A DNA stretch of 64,000 bases from Rubellimicrobium mesophilum DSM 19309 (lineage in GTDB: Bacteria; Pseudomonadota; Alphaproteobacteria; Rhodobacterales; Rhodobacteraceae). The notes under the pieces were generated by a model. It did not search any database. It saw nothing but the letters and a program-made list of their open reading frames with translations, and was not told the origin of the DNA. The stretch is from positions 1 to 64,000 of the forward strand of contig NZ_KK088615.1 of the NCBI RefSeq assembly GCF_000600335.2, in the 5' to 3' direction. A program made the translations under genes and the position numbers. Shown here piece after piece: positions 27,589 through 36,392 of this stretch. The first letter of the stretch is position 1. Each line of letters starts with the position of its first letter.

Positions 27589-28173
27589 CTAGCCCCCCCT
27601 GTCGTTGCCGTTCGCGGCCTCCAGCTCGTCGAGGACGGCCTCCGGGGCCACGTCCTGCTGGACCTCGGCCAGGTCCGCGTCCGCTTCGGTGCGGACCTCC
27701 AGCCGGTCGGCGATGGCGGCGACGAGGGTCGCGAGCTTGGTGATCTCGTGCTCCGCCAGGAGGCTGATCTGCAGGTCGAGGTCGGCGCGCTTGTCGGCGC
27801 TGGCGGCCATGCGGTTCTGGCTGATGAGCACGAAGGTCGAAAGGAAGATGGCCTCGACGGAGGCCCACATGGCGAGCACCACGAACGACTTGTCCCACCG
27901 CGGCACGCCGGGGATCCAGCCGAGGTTCGCCACGATCCAGAAGCCGAAGAAGGCGAGGTGGATGTACACGAAGAGCATCGAGCCCGTGAAGCGGGTGATC
28001 GCCTCGGCCACCTTCTCCTGGACCGTCGCCTCGGCCTCCTCGCGGCGCTTGCGGTCGGTGAGCGACTGGATGTTGCGCTCGAGGACCGAGCTCAGGCCCG
28101 AGGCGCTGGGCGGGGGCCAGGTCGGGCTGGCCGGGCGACCCGGGATGGGCGTGTCCTTCGCGGTGGCGGTCAT
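27589..28173 (-). CDS. DUF1003 membrane protein
   Basis: A 194-residue protein of the DUF1003 family. After a Pro-rich N-terminus come a helical region (SSVLERNIQSLTDRKRREEA), two membrane segments (FVYIHLAFFGFWIVANLG and VVLAMWASVEAIFLSTFVLI) and the family hallmark ISQNRMAASADKRADLDLQI, then a cytoplasmic coiled-coil tail. Family members are inner-membrane proteins of unknown function, sometimes linked to metal or stress genes. The ATG at 28173 (MTATAKD) is used; an upstream in-frame ATG at 28215 has less support. It is divergent from the ZIP-type transporter, 200 bases away. Confidence 0.85.
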   Translation of the reverse strand: MTATAKDTPIPGRPASPTWPPPSASGLSSVLERNIQSLTDRKRREEAEATVQEKVAEAITRFTGSMLFVYIHLAFFGFWIVANLGWIPGVPRWDKSFVVLAMWASVEAIFLSTFVLISQNRMAASADKRADLDLQISLLAEHEITKLATLVAAIADRLEVRTEADADLAEVQQDVAPEAVLDELEAANGNDRGG

Positions 28174-28373
28174 CCGTGGTGTCCTGACAAGGCCGGTGGA
28201 GAGGTGGTCCGGCACCCTTCAACTGCGCCCTTCCATCCAGTGTTCCCGGATTCTTCCCGCTCCTGCCCGGGAACAAGGGCGTGGCACTGCCGTTGAAAAA
28301 CCGACGCCAAGTCGTTCAGGAGCTTCCCATGTCCCATGCCGCCCCTCCCCGGCGCCGCGACGGCTGAGGGGCC

Positions 28374-29141
28374 GTGGCGGTCTGGGTGCAGGCGGGCCTT
28401 CGGGGCCTTCTGGGCGGCTCGGCCCTCGTGATCGGGGCGGCGCTGGCCTACATCGCGAACCTGCCCCGCCGGGTGACGGCCAGCATCATGGCCTTCGGCT
28501 GCGGCGTGCTGATCTCGGCGGTGGCCTACGACCTGATCCTCGAAGGCTTCGAGCTGGCCAGCTTCCGGCCCATCCTGATCGGGACGGTGGTGGGCTCGCT
28601 CGCCTATACCGGCGCGAACTGGCTGGTGAGCCAGGGCGCCGTGACCGACAAGGCGCGGCACCGCAAGCGGTCGGGCGAGCAGCAGACGGATGCGGGCGAC
28701 GGTGGCGGCCTCGCCATCGCCGTGGGCTCGCTGCTCGACGGCATCCCGGAATCGGTGGTGCTGGGCGTGGGCCTGCTGAGCGGTGGCGGCGTGAGCCTCG
28801 CGGTGCTGTCGGCGATCTTCCTGTCGAACCTGCCCGAGGGGCTGTCGAGCGCGGTGGGGATGCGCAAGGCGGGGCGGAGCGCGCTCTACGTCTTCGGGCT
28901 CTGGATCGGCATCGCGGTCGCCTCCGGGCTCGCCTCGGCGGCCGGGGCGGCGCTGATGGGCGGGGCCTCGCCGGACCTCCTCGCGATGGTGAGCGCGCTG
29001 GCGGCGGGGGCGCTGCTGACGATGATCGCCGACACGATGGTCCCCGAGGCGGTGGAGGGGGAAGGCGGGCTCGCCGGGCTCTTCGTCGTGCTGGGGCTGC
29101 TCACGGCCTTCGCGCTGTCCAAGGTGCTCGGGGGAGGGTGA
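28374..29141 (+). CDS. ZIP-family metal transporter-like membrane protein
   Basis: A 255-residue integral membrane protein. Two motifs mark the ZIP fold: LLDGIPESVVLGVGLL in the fourth helix, with the Asp, Pro and Glu of the metal site, and LSNLPEGLSSAVG in the fifth. A hydrophilic His-poor loop (RHRKRSGEQQTDAGDG) stands in the place of the His-rich cytosolic loop of zinc transporters, so the metal and direction are uncertain. The start is GTG at 28374 (MAVWVQAG). It is followed after 11 bases by a second membrane protein, so an operon is likely. Confidence 0.8.
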   Translation: MAVWVQAGLRGLLGGSALVIGAALAYIANLPRRVTASIMAFGCGVLISAVAYDLILEGFELASFRPILIGTVVGSLAYTGANWLVSQGAVTDKARHRKRSGEQQTDAGDGGGLAIAVGSLLDGIPESVVLGVGLLSGGGVSLAVLSAIFLSNLPEGLSSAVGMRKAGRSALYVFGLWIGIAVASGLASAAGAALMGGASPDLLAMVSALAAGALLTMIADTMVPEAVEGEGGLAGLFVVLGLLTAFALSKVLGGG

Positions 29142-29152
29142 GGGAGGATGCC

Positions 29153-29920
29153 ATGTCGCCGCTCGTGATCGCCGCGCTCGTCGCGCTCCTGGCCCTGGTG
29201 CTGGTCCATGTCGTGACGCCCTACCTCAGGTTCCTGGAGGGGACGCCCCGCAGCATCTGGCTCTCGGTCGCGGGGGGCGTGTCGGTGGCCTATGTCTTCG
29301 TCCACTTCATGCCCGAGCTGGCCGAGAGCCGCGAGACGGTGGCGAAGGCGGCGGGGGAGCTGGGCCTTGCCGACCGGCACGTCTTCCTGATCGCGCTGGC
29401 GGGGCTCCTCACCTTCTATGGCCTCCACCGCCTCGCGCAGACCTCGCGGTCCAGGCGGGAGGGCGAGCCGGTGCAGGGCGGGCGCGGCTCGGAGGGGAGG
29501 GCGGAGGCCTCGACGAGCCCCCGGGTGTTCTGGATCCACATGGCCTCGTTCTCGGTCTACAACGCGCTGGTGGGCTACCTGCTGTTCCACCGGGAGGTGA
29601 TGACGCTGCGGTCGCTCGCCTTCTTCGCCACAGCCATGGCGCTGCATTTCGTGGTCACGGACTACGGGCTCAACGAGGACGACAAGGAGCCCTATCGGCG
29701 GATCGGGCGCTGGGTTCTGGTCGCCGCGGTGGTGGCGGGGTGGCTCCTGGGCCTGCTGACCGACGTGCCGGAGGCGGCGGTCGCGGTGCTGACGGCCTTC
29801 CTGGGCGGGGGCGTCGTGCTCAACGTCCTCAAGGAGGAGGTGCCCTCGGAGCGGCAGAGCCGGTTCTGGGCCTTCGCCGGAGGGGCGGCGGCCTATTCGG
29901 CGCTGCTGCTGGCGCTGTGA
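29153..29920 (+). CDS. Multi-pass membrane protein, family not named
   Basis: A 255-residue protein with about seven hydrophobic segments, beginning MSPLVIAALVALLALVLVHV. Conserved-looking polar positions within helices include YVFVHFMPELAES, YNALVGYLLFHRE and ALHFVVTDYGLNEDDK, with several His and Glu that could bind metal. An internal hydrophilic loop (about residues 100-122) divides the protein. The GGGAGG site before the ATG is good, and it follows the ZIP-like gene by 11 bases; the pair may act together in metal handling, which is inference. The 280 bases after it hold no gene but a terminator-like palindrome. Confidence 0.7.
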   Translation: MSPLVIAALVALLALVLVHVVTPYLRFLEGTPRSIWLSVAGGVSVAYVFVHFMPELAESRETVAKAAGELGLADRHVFLIALAGLLTFYGLHRLAQTSRSRREGEPVQGGRGSEGRAEASTSPRVFWIHMASFSVYNALVGYLLFHREVMTLRSLAFFATAMALHFVVTDYGLNEDDKEPYRRIGRWVLVAAVVAGWLLGLLTDVPEAAVAVLTAFLGGGVVLNVLKEEVPSERQSRFWAFAGGAAAYSALLLAL

Positions 29921-30131
29921 GGGGTGCCTCTCCCGAGGGAGGGATCGAGCGGGGTGTCACCTAGGTAACAGACCCGGGGGCGCGAATCGTGCGATCCGGG
30001 ACCAGCCGGATGGGTTGCCGAGTGAGTTCGACGAGTAGGCCCAGTTTCCGTGTCGTGTAGGTTGGTCCGGTCGGGTTCGCCCGGCGGCGTCGGGATGCGG
30101 CGGCATCCCATGTGGGCGCTGCCGGGCACCC

Positions 30132-30187
30132 GCCGCCCGGGGGCCGCGTCCCCGTTCCCCATGTCTCCTTCATGGCCCCCGGGCGGC
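30132..30187 (-). terminator. Long inverted repeat after the potassium-channel gene
   Basis: Perfect 14-bp arms (30132-30145 and 30174-30187, GCCGCCCGGGGGCC and its complement) with a 28-base loop, starting 14 bases past the channel stop in the minus direction. No T-run follows. It is a strong candidate for transcription stop or mRNA 3'-end protection. Confidence 0.55.
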
Positions 30188-30200
30188 CCCTCCCGGGGCC

Positions 30201-30962
30201 TCAGTCGAGCCCCTCGTCCGGGATGTTGAGGAGCGTCCCGCAGGCCTTGCAGTGGACCGCGTCGGGATCGTGCCGGAGGAGCCCGCAGGTGGGGCAGCGG
30301 AAGCGCACCTTGTGGGGCCGGAACAGCACCTGCGCGAGGCGCAGGAACAGCGTGACGCCGAAGATCATGATGAGGACGGTGAGCATCCGCCCCGAGGTCC
30401 CGGGGAGGGTGATGTCGCCGAAGCCCGTCGTCGTCAGCGCCGTCACGGTGAAGTAGAGCGCGTCGGCGTAGTTGCCGATGTCCGGGTTCCGCCAGTGCTG
30501 GGTCTCGTAGACGACGGCTGTCATCACGAAGATGAAGACGAGGAGGTTGGCGATCGCCATGACCGTCTCCTCGTTGCGGGTGATCGGGCCCTGGCGGTCG
30601 CGGAAGTCGTTCAGCATCGTGTAGGTGCGCAGGACCCGCAGCGTCCGCAGCACGCGCAGGAAGCCCCCCGCCTCGCCGGTGACCGGGGCGACCAGCGAGG
30701 CGATGGCGACGAGGTCGGCCCAGGTGCTCGGCCGCAGGAATTCGCGCCCGCGGGCGCGGCTGGCGGCGATGCGCGCGACGAACTCGAGGCCGATGAGGAT
30801 ACCGAGGACCACGTCGATGTGCTCGACCAGCGGTGCGCGCGGGGCGAAGGAGGTCGCCACGATGAAGGCCAGCGTGACGAGGTCGAAGATCAGGAGGGCC
30901 CGGCGGAAGCGGTGCGCCCGCTCGGATCGGCCTTCATAGAGTTCGCGGAGCGTGGCCAGCAT
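30201..30962 (-). CDS. Voltage-gated-type potassium channel with C-terminal zinc ribbon
   Basis: A 253-residue inner-membrane channel subunit. Six membrane segments are visible: an S4-like Arg ladder FLRVLRTLRVLRTY (101-114), a pore helix and the selectivity filter TTTGFGD (177-183; the classic filter is TVGYGD, the GFGD form is common in bacterial homologues), then the last helix. After it, residues 221-245 form a zinc ribbon with Cys223, Cys226, Cys238 and Cys241 (CPTC and CKAC), which is unusual for such channels and might sense metal or redox state. Channels of this kind form tetramers and conduct K+ out or in along its gradient. It stands 12 bases after the gene at 30975. Confidence 0.88.
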   Translation of the reverse strand: MLATLRELYEGRSERAHRFRRALLIFDLVTLAFIVATSFAPRAPLVEHIDVVLGILIGLEFVARIAASRARGREFLRPSTWADLVAIASLVAPVTGEAGGFLRVLRTLRVLRTYTMLNDFRDRQGPITRNEETVMAIANLLVFIFVMTAVVYETQHWRNPDIGNYADALYFTVTALTTTGFGDITLPGTSGRMLTVLIMIFGVTLFLRLAQVLFRPHKVRFRCPTCGLLRHDPDAVHCKACGTLLNIPDEGLD

Positions 30963-30974
30963 GGACGGGGCGGC

Positions 30975-32062
30975 TCAGGTCCCCGTCGCCGCGAGGTCCT
31001 GCGGACGGAGCGCCCGGGCCAGCTCGCGCGCCCGGGCGAGGCCGGTATGGCGGGCGAGGACCCGCGTCCGGGCCGCCCGACCCAGCGCGAGCGCCTGGCC
31101 TTCGGGCAGGGCGAGGGCGCGCAGCACGTCCTCGGTGCCGTGGGCGACGACGAGGGAATCCTCGGGCAGTAGGTCCGAGAGGCCTCGCCAGGGGTCCGAG
31201 ACGATGGGCGTGCCGCAGGCGGCGGCCTCGAAGAGTCGGACCGAGGGCGACCAGCCCATCCGGCGCATCGCGGCGCGGGTCACGTTCAGCGTGAAGCGTT
31301 GCGCGTTGTAGAAGCCCGCGTGGCCGGCGGGGGAAGATGGTCGATCCGCTCGACGTTCGGGGGCCAGTCGATGGTGTCGGGATACATGGGGCCGGCGACG
31401 ACGAACCCGAGGTCCGGGCGCCGCCGCGCGGGCTCGAGGAGCAGCGCCTCGAGCGTGGGCTGGCGGTCGTCGCTGTAGGTGCCGAGATAGCCGAGGTCCC
31501 AGCGCTTCGCGGCCGCGGGATCGGACTCGTAGGCCGTGGGGTCCACCGAGCAGTAGAGCGCCTCGGCGCGCCTCACGCCGCGCTCCCGTTCGAGGTGGTC
31601 GAGGACCTCGCCACCGGAGAAGGAGAGATAGATGTCGAAGAGGGGAAGCTGGCGGGCGGCCACGTAGTCCTCGCGCCCGGCGTCGAGGGCGGCGAGGGTG
31701 ACCGGCGTGTCGATGTCGTAGAAGCAGAGCTGCCGGGGGCGCATGGCGGCCAGGCGGTCGATGAGCTCGATTCCGTCGGGGACATAGGATCCGACGATGA
31801 CGGCGTCCGCCGCACGCAGCCTGGCGCGGTGCGCCGCCAGCATCCCGCCGAGGTCGTCGTAGAGGTCGAACTCGCAGAAGTCGGGCTCGGGCAGGTCGCG
31901 GTTCGGCCCGGAATACCAGGGCACGTCGCGTTCGAGGAAGAGGACCCGGTGGCCCTCCTCGCGGAGCCCCTTGAGGAGCGCGCGGAACGTCGTCGCGTGG
32001 CCGTTGCCCCAGGAGGAGGAGAGCGAGAGCCCCAGGATGACGATGTCGAGGGGCGGCGTCAC
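30975..32062 (-). CDS. CgeB-like glycosyltransferase, third tandem copy (frameshifted in this sequence)
   Basis: About 362 residues when one base is added to the G run at 31329-31333 (read as C on the coding strand). The first frame gives MTPPLDIVILGLSLSSSWG to HLPP; the other continues GHAGFYNAQRFTLNVTRAAM and the GT domain hallmark GWSPSVRLFEAAACGTPIVSD to the end. This C-terminal block (SVRLFEAAACGT) is the family's nucleotide-sugar site. Relatives are the CgeB/GT1 type (Glyco_trans_1_2) of surface-glycan clusters. It overlaps the preceding gene (ATGA) and is the last gene of a six-gene operon. The donor and acceptor are unknown. Confidence 0.75.
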
Positions 32063-33150
32063 TCGGCGGCCTCCCGGCGGGCCTGCGCCTGGAACAGCGC
32101 GTCGGCCTGCGCGGCGCGCTGGTCGTAGGTGTGGTGAGCGAGGACGCGCTTCAGGGCGGCTTGGCCGATCCGCTCGGCCCGCTGCGGCGTGACGGTGCGG
32201 ACGAGCTCGGCCACGTCCTGCCCGTCGCGGGCGACGAGCACCTCCTCGTCGGGCTGGAGGAACAGCTCGATCCCCTCCCAGGCGTCGGTGACGAGGCAGG
32301 CGCCGGCGCCGGCGGCCTCGAAGACGCGGGTGGCGGGGGAGAAGCCGTTCGACGCCATGCTGTCGCGGGCGACGTTCAGCACCATGCGCGGCGTGCAGTT
32401 GAGCGCGTTGTGATCGGCGGTGGGGACGTGTCCGATGGCCCGGACGTTCGGGGGAAGGTTCGAGCCGGGCCAGCCGTTGCCGCCGAGGAGGAAGCTCCGG
32501 TCGGGAAGGCTTGCGGCGGGTTGCAGGAAGAACTCATGCACGCGCGCCTCGCGGTCGGGGAGGCGGTTGCCCAGGAACGCAAGGTCGCAGGCGAAGCGCG
32601 GGTCCGGCGGGACGGGGTGGTGGGTGTCCGGGTCGAGCGCGTTGTAGACGGGCACGCATTCGCGGGCGCCGAAGCCCTGGTAGGCAGCGACCACCGGGTC
32701 GCCGCCCCCATAGGTCAGGACGAGGTCGAGCGAGGGCAGCATCCGGCGGAGCGCATGGTCGGGGGAGTCGCGCATCTCGGCCAGGGTGGCGGGGGCGTCC
32801 ACGTCCCAGAAGACCTTGAGGGCATCGGGGCGGGCGGCGGCCATCACCTCCTGCAGGATGAGGTCGTCCTCGAAGCCGACGCCCGATGCCTTGACGACGA
32901 TGTCGTGGCGGGCGGCCTCGGCGGCGACCTTCCTCAGCGCGTCGACGGTGCCGTCGTAGACCACGACCTCGGCCCACGCGGGCGGGTCGATGTCGCGGTT
33001 CTTCTGCCGGTCGTAGACGTCGGGCTCGTAGAAGGTCGTGCGGTAGCCGCGCTTCGCCAGCGCCCGGATCATCCCGCGATAGTAGGTCGCCGCCCCGTTC
33101 CAGTAGGCCGAGAGGAGCGACGAGCCGTAGAAGGCGATGGTCTTGGTCAT
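32059..33150 (-). CDS. CgeB-like glycosyltransferase, second tandem copy
   Basis: A 363-residue GT-B-type glycosyltransferase. The N-terminal Rossmann domain begins MTKTIAFYGSSLLSAYWNGA with a glycine-rich loop; the C-terminal domain has NVARDSMASNGFSPATRVFE followed by AAGAGACLVTDAWEG, the same nucleotide-sugar-binding block as in its two neighbours. Paired domains and the sequence VFWDVDAPATLAEMRD identify a homologue of the CgeB-like genes on both sides. It acts in the cytosol on a sugar nucleotide, most likely adding one residue to a surface glycan. The ATG overlaps the preceding stop, and its own stop overlaps the next start. Confidence 0.85.
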   Translation of the reverse strand: MTKTIAFYGSSLLSAYWNGAATYYRGMIRALAKRGYRTTFYEPDVYDRQKNRDIDPPAWAEVVVYDGTVDALRKVAAEAARHDIVVKASGVGFEDDLILQEVMAAARPDALKVFWDVDAPATLAEMRDSPDHALRRMLPSLDLVLTYGGGDPVVAAYQGFGARECVPVYNALDPDTHHPVPPDPRFACDLAFLGNRLPDREARVHEFFLQPAASLPDRSFLLGGNGWPGSNLPPNVRAIGHVPTADHNALNCTPRMVLNVARDSMASNGFSPATRVFEAAGAGACLVTDAWEGIELFLQPDEEVLVARDGQDVAELVRTVTPQRAERIGQAALKRVLAHHTYDQRAAQADALFQAQARREAAE

Positions 33151-34250
33151 GCGGTCTTCCTTGCGGGGGCGCGCAGATCGGAGAGGATGCCCAGCAGCTC
33201 CTCGACCCGGTGGCGGCAGGTGTGGCGGGCCTGGATGGTCTCGAGGCCCCCGGCGGCCTGCTCGGCGCGCAGCGCGGGGTCGTTGACGAGCGCGCGCAGG
33301 TGGCTCCGCATCTCCGCGCCGTCCTTGGCCCAGAGGAAGTCGCCGGGGCGGAACAGGCCCTCGGCGTCGTCCCAGGGGGCGGAGACGAGGGGGATGCCGC
33401 AGGCCAGCGCCTCGAAGGGGCGGATGGTCGGGATGCCGGGAAGCTGCTCGACGTAGGGGCGCCGGGGGACATGGACGGTCACGCGGCGGCGGGCGAAGGC
33501 GCGGGGGACCTCGGCATTCGGGATCCAGCCGCCATAGGCGATGTCGGCCTCGGAGAGGGTGCGGAGCGCCGTCTCGGGGTAGCGGACGCCACGCACGCTG
33601 GTCCGAAGGTGGAGGTCGCGGGCGGGCCCTATCAGGAACTCGTAGAGCTCGGCCGTGCGCTCGTCGTCGCCCCAGTTGCCGATCCAGATCAGGTCGCCCT
33701 CCTCGGGCTCGCCGGGCATCGGATGGAAGAGCGCGTCGTCGGCGGCCTCGTGCCAGGTGAAGACCTGGCGACCCCAGCCGGCCTTGAGGTAGCGCTCGCG
33801 GAGCGCCTCGCCGAAGGCGAGGATGCCGTCGTAGCCGGAGAGGTCCATCGCCTCGATGTCGCCCTCGGCCGAGACGGCGCGGTGGTGGGTGTCGTGGAAG
33901 AGGAGCGTGAAGCGGCCCCCGCGTTTCCGCGCCGCACCGATGCGGGCGACCAGCGCGGGCTCGGTCCATTCGTGGACGACCACCACGTCGGCGGCGTCGA
34001 GCACGGCCTCGTGGTCGAACTCCTCGGGGTAGATGCGCGTGGCAAGCTTCGGGAAGTCGCGGTGGAAGGCGGCGACGGCCTCCTCCCCCCGGTCGGCGAC
34101 GAGGTTCTCGCGGCTCCAGGCGCCTGCGGGCTCCAGCGCCAGCGCCTCGTGGCCGCGCCGGAGGAGGTCGCGCATGATGCCGCGCAGGAAATGGGCGTTG
34201 CCGTGGTTCCAGTCCGAGATCAGGGAATGGGTATAGAAGAGGAAGCGCAT
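33147..34250 (-). CDS. CgeB-like glycosyltransferase, first tandem copy
   Basis: A 367-residue glycosyltransferase of the same fold as the two following genes. It starts MRFLFYTHSLISDWNHGNAH with the same N-terminal strand-loop. Further on, IRPFEALACGIPLVSAPWDD is the counterpart of the RVFEAAGAGACLVTDAWEG block. Compared with its neighbours it has diverged most. The three genes in a row with four-base overlaps look like an old triplication with separate specialisation. Its ATG lies one base downstream of the preceding stop codon. The role in a multi-sugar glycan is inferred from context. Confidence 0.83.
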   Translation of the reverse strand: MRFLFYTHSLISDWNHGNAHFLRGIMRDLLRRGHEALALEPAGAWSRENLVADRGEEAVAAFHRDFPKLATRIYPEEFDHEAVLDAADVVVVHEWTEPALVARIGAARKRGGRFTLLFHDTHHRAVSAEGDIEAMDLSGYDGILAFGEALRERYLKAGWGRQVFTWHEAADDALFHPMPGEPEEGDLIWIGNWGDDERTAELYEFLIGPARDLHLRTSVRGVRYPETALRTLSEADIAYGGWIPNAEVPRAFARRRVTVHVPRRPYVEQLPGIPTIRPFEALACGIPLVSAPWDDAEGLFRPGDFLWAKDGAEMRSHLRALVNDPALRAEQAAGGLETIQARHTCRHRVEELLGILSDLRAPARKTA

Positions 34251-34251
34251 C

Positions 34252-35337
34252 TCACCTCGCGGGGACGGGGACGAGCCCTTCGTAGAGCGACAGCATGGCC
34301 TGGGCCTGCGCCTCGGCCGTAAAGCGGCGGGAGCGCAGGCGCGCGGCCTCGCCCAGGCGCCGGCGCTGGTGCGGGTCGGAGGCGAGGCGGTCCAGCGCGA
34401 CGGCCAGCTCCTCCGGGTCGCCGGGCGGGACGAACCAGGCGACGTTGTCCCAGAGCTCGCGGAACGTGGGGATGTCGGAGAGGACCAGCGGCAGGCCCAT
34501 CCGACCTGCCTCGGCCACCGCGAGGCCGAAGGGCTCGTAGAGCGAGGGCGAGACGAAGATGCCCGCCTCCCGCATGAGAGCGATGGCCTCCGCGTGGGGC
34601 AGCTCGCCGTCGAGCCGGGCGTTCTCGGCGGCGAAGGCCGCTCCGTTGGGGCCGTGGGTCGGGCCGAGGAGGCGGACCGGCCAGTTCGTCAGATCGGCCG
34701 CCGCGTCGAGGACCCGACCGCCCTTGCCCTCGTCCCACCAGCGACCGGAGGCGATGACGATGGGCTTCTCGGGCAGGCGCGTGGGCTCGGGCGTGGTGAC
34801 GGCGTTGAGGACGACGCGGAGCCGGGGCAGGGGGCCGTAGCAGGCCCGGAGCGCCTCGCCGTGCGACTGGGACGGGGCGACGATCAGGTCGGCGCGGGCG
34901 AGGCCGCGGGCGTTCAGCTCGCCCTGCCACTCCCAGCCGGGAGGCAGGCCCGAGTTCCGGACGGCACGGAACCAGGTGGTCACGCAGGAATGCGAGACGA
35001 CGAGAAGCGGCCTGTCGGTCTCCAGCCCCGCCGCCTGGGTGGGCATGTTGACCTGGAGGAGGTCCACGCCGTGCCGCCGCGCGGCATCGTCGATCAAGCC
35101 GGGCACGCGGGCCAGGGCGGATTCGTCCTGCACCAGCCAGTCGAGCGGCGCGTCCGCCCAGTCGAGCTTGCCCAGCACCTCGGCCTCGGCGCGCTGCGCC
35201 GGCGAGGGTGGAGGGCCGAAGCCCAAAAAGACGGTCTCCACGCCGGCCGGGCGCAGGGCCCCCGCGAGGTCCATCGCGTAGCGCCATACCCCCCCGACCG
35301 AGTCGAGGGTCATCAGGAGACTGAGTCTCTCGGTCAT
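34252..35337 (-). CDS. Glycosyltransferase family 4
   Basis: A 361-residue GT-B retaining glycosyltransferase. The N-terminal domain begins LMTLDSVGGVWRYAMDLAGAL, the Gly-Gly-x-x-x-x loop of GT4 enzymes. The C-terminal domain has IASGRWWDEGKGGRVLDAAA and the donor-binding E-x7-E motif in SPSLYEPFGLAVAEAGRMGLP. It transfers a sugar from a nucleotide donor to a growing glycan in the cytosol. It is third in the operon, overlapping the epimerase stop (ATGA), and sits next to three CgeB-like transferases; together four transferases imply a glycan of at least four residues. Confidence 0.9.
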   Translation of the reverse strand: MTERLSLLMTLDSVGGVWRYAMDLAGALRPAGVETVFLGFGPPPSPAQRAEAEVLGKLDWADAPLDWLVQDESALARVPGLIDDAARRHGVDLLQVNMPTQAAGLETDRPLLVVSHSCVTTWFRAVRNSGLPPGWEWQGELNARGLARADLIVAPSQSHGEALRACYGPLPRLRVVLNAVTTPEPTRLPEKPIVIASGRWWDEGKGGRVLDAAADLTNWPVRLLGPTHGPNGAAFAAENARLDGELPHAEAIALMREAGIFVSPSLYEPFGLAVAEAGRMGLPLVLSDIPTFRELWDNVAWFVPPGDPEELAVALDRLASDPHQRRRLGEAARLRSRRFTAEAQAQAMLSLYEGLVPVPAR

Positions 35338-36392
35338 GCGCGGATGCGCTCGGGCTCGGGCGCCGCGAGGCCGGGGCGGTTGGCCCTCAGCCAGTCCGCG
35401 AGGCCCTGGAGCCCCTCGCGCCAGCCAGTGCGCGCCTGCCATCCGGTCTCGGCCTGCAGCCGCGAGGTGTCGGCCACGAACCAGAGCTGGTCGCCCTGCC
35501 GCCAGTCGCCGAAGGAGACGGGCACGTGCCGCTCCGCGACCCGCTCGATCTCGCGGAGGAGGCCAAGGAGGCTCACGGCGTTCCGGGGACCGCCGCCCAG
35601 GTTGAAGGCGCGGCCCTTGAGGCGGCTGATGTCCTTGAGGACCGTCCGGTAGGCCGCCACCGCGTCCGAGACGTGGAGGATGTCGCGCACCTGCCTGCCG
35701 TCGCCGTAGAGGGTGATGCCTTCGCCCGAGAGCGCCCGGATCAGGAAGTGGGCCACCCAGCCCTGGTCCTCGGTCCCGAATTGGCGGGGGCCGTAGATGC
35801 AGCTCATGCGGAGCACCGCCGAAGGGATCCCATAGGATCTAGCGTAATCGAGCACGTACTGGTCCGCGACCCCTTTCGAGCAACCGTAGGGCGAATGGAA
35901 GTCGAGCGGCCGATCCTCGCCGATGCCCTTGGCGCGGAGCGTCTCGTCGGCGGGGAGGTGGCGGTCGGCGGCCTCGGCCATGGGCAGGTCCGAAAGGCAG
36001 CCGTAGACCTTGTTGGTGGAGGCGAAGAGGACGGGGATGGGACGGCCCGTCGCCCGCACGGCCTCCAGCACGTTCAGCGTGCCGCGCGCGTTGACCTCGA
36101 AGTCCGCGAGAGGATCGGCGAGGCTCGTCGTCACGGCGGTCTGGGCGGCGAGGTGCACGACGGCCCCTGCCTCGCGCATGGCGTCGCGCAGGGCGTCCTC
36201 GTCGCGCAGGTCGGCGGTCACCGGGTGGACGCGGTTGCCGTGCCGGGCCTTGAGCCAGTCGAGGTTCTGCTCGACGCCGGGGCGGGAGAGGTTGTCGAGG
36301 ACGAAGACCTCGTGGCCGTCCTGAAGGAAGCTGTCGGCCAGGTTCGAGCCGATGAAGCCCGAGCCCCCGGTGACGAGGACCGGCCCGCTCAC
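35334..36392 (-). CDS. NAD-dependent nucleotide-sugar epimerase/dehydratase
   Basis: A 352-residue extended SDR. It begins SGPVLVTGGSGFIGSNLADS with the NAD motif TGGSGFIG, has the active-site pair Tyr-x-x-x-Lys in YGCSKGVADQY preceded by FASTNKVYG, and carries LHVSDAVAAY and FNLGGGPRNAVSL of the C-terminal sugar-nucleotide domain. This pattern is near CDP-paratose/CDP-tyvelose 2-epimerase and related enzymes (the SxNKVYG form), so a 2- or 4-epimerisation is plausible; I do not assign the substrate. The start is GTG at 36392, overlapping the preceding stop (GTGA). The N-terminal extension to 36467 is not coding-like. Confidence 0.85.
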   Translation of the reverse strand: MSGPVLVTGGSGFIGSNLADSFLQDGHEVFVLDNLSRPGVEQNLDWLKARHGNRVHPVTADLRDEDALRDAMREAGAVVHLAAQTAVTTSLADPLADFEVNARGTLNVLEAVRATGRPIPVLFASTNKVYGCLSDLPMAEAADRHLPADETLRAKGIGEDRPLDFHSPYGCSKGVADQYVLDYARSYGIPSAVLRMSCIYGPRQFGTEDQGWVAHFLIRALSGEGITLYGDGRQVRDILHVSDAVAAYRTVLKDISRLKGRAFNLGGGPRNAVSLLGLLREIERVAERHVPVSFGDWRQGDQLWFVADTSRLQAETGWQARTGWREGLQGLADWLRANRPGLAAPEPERIRA

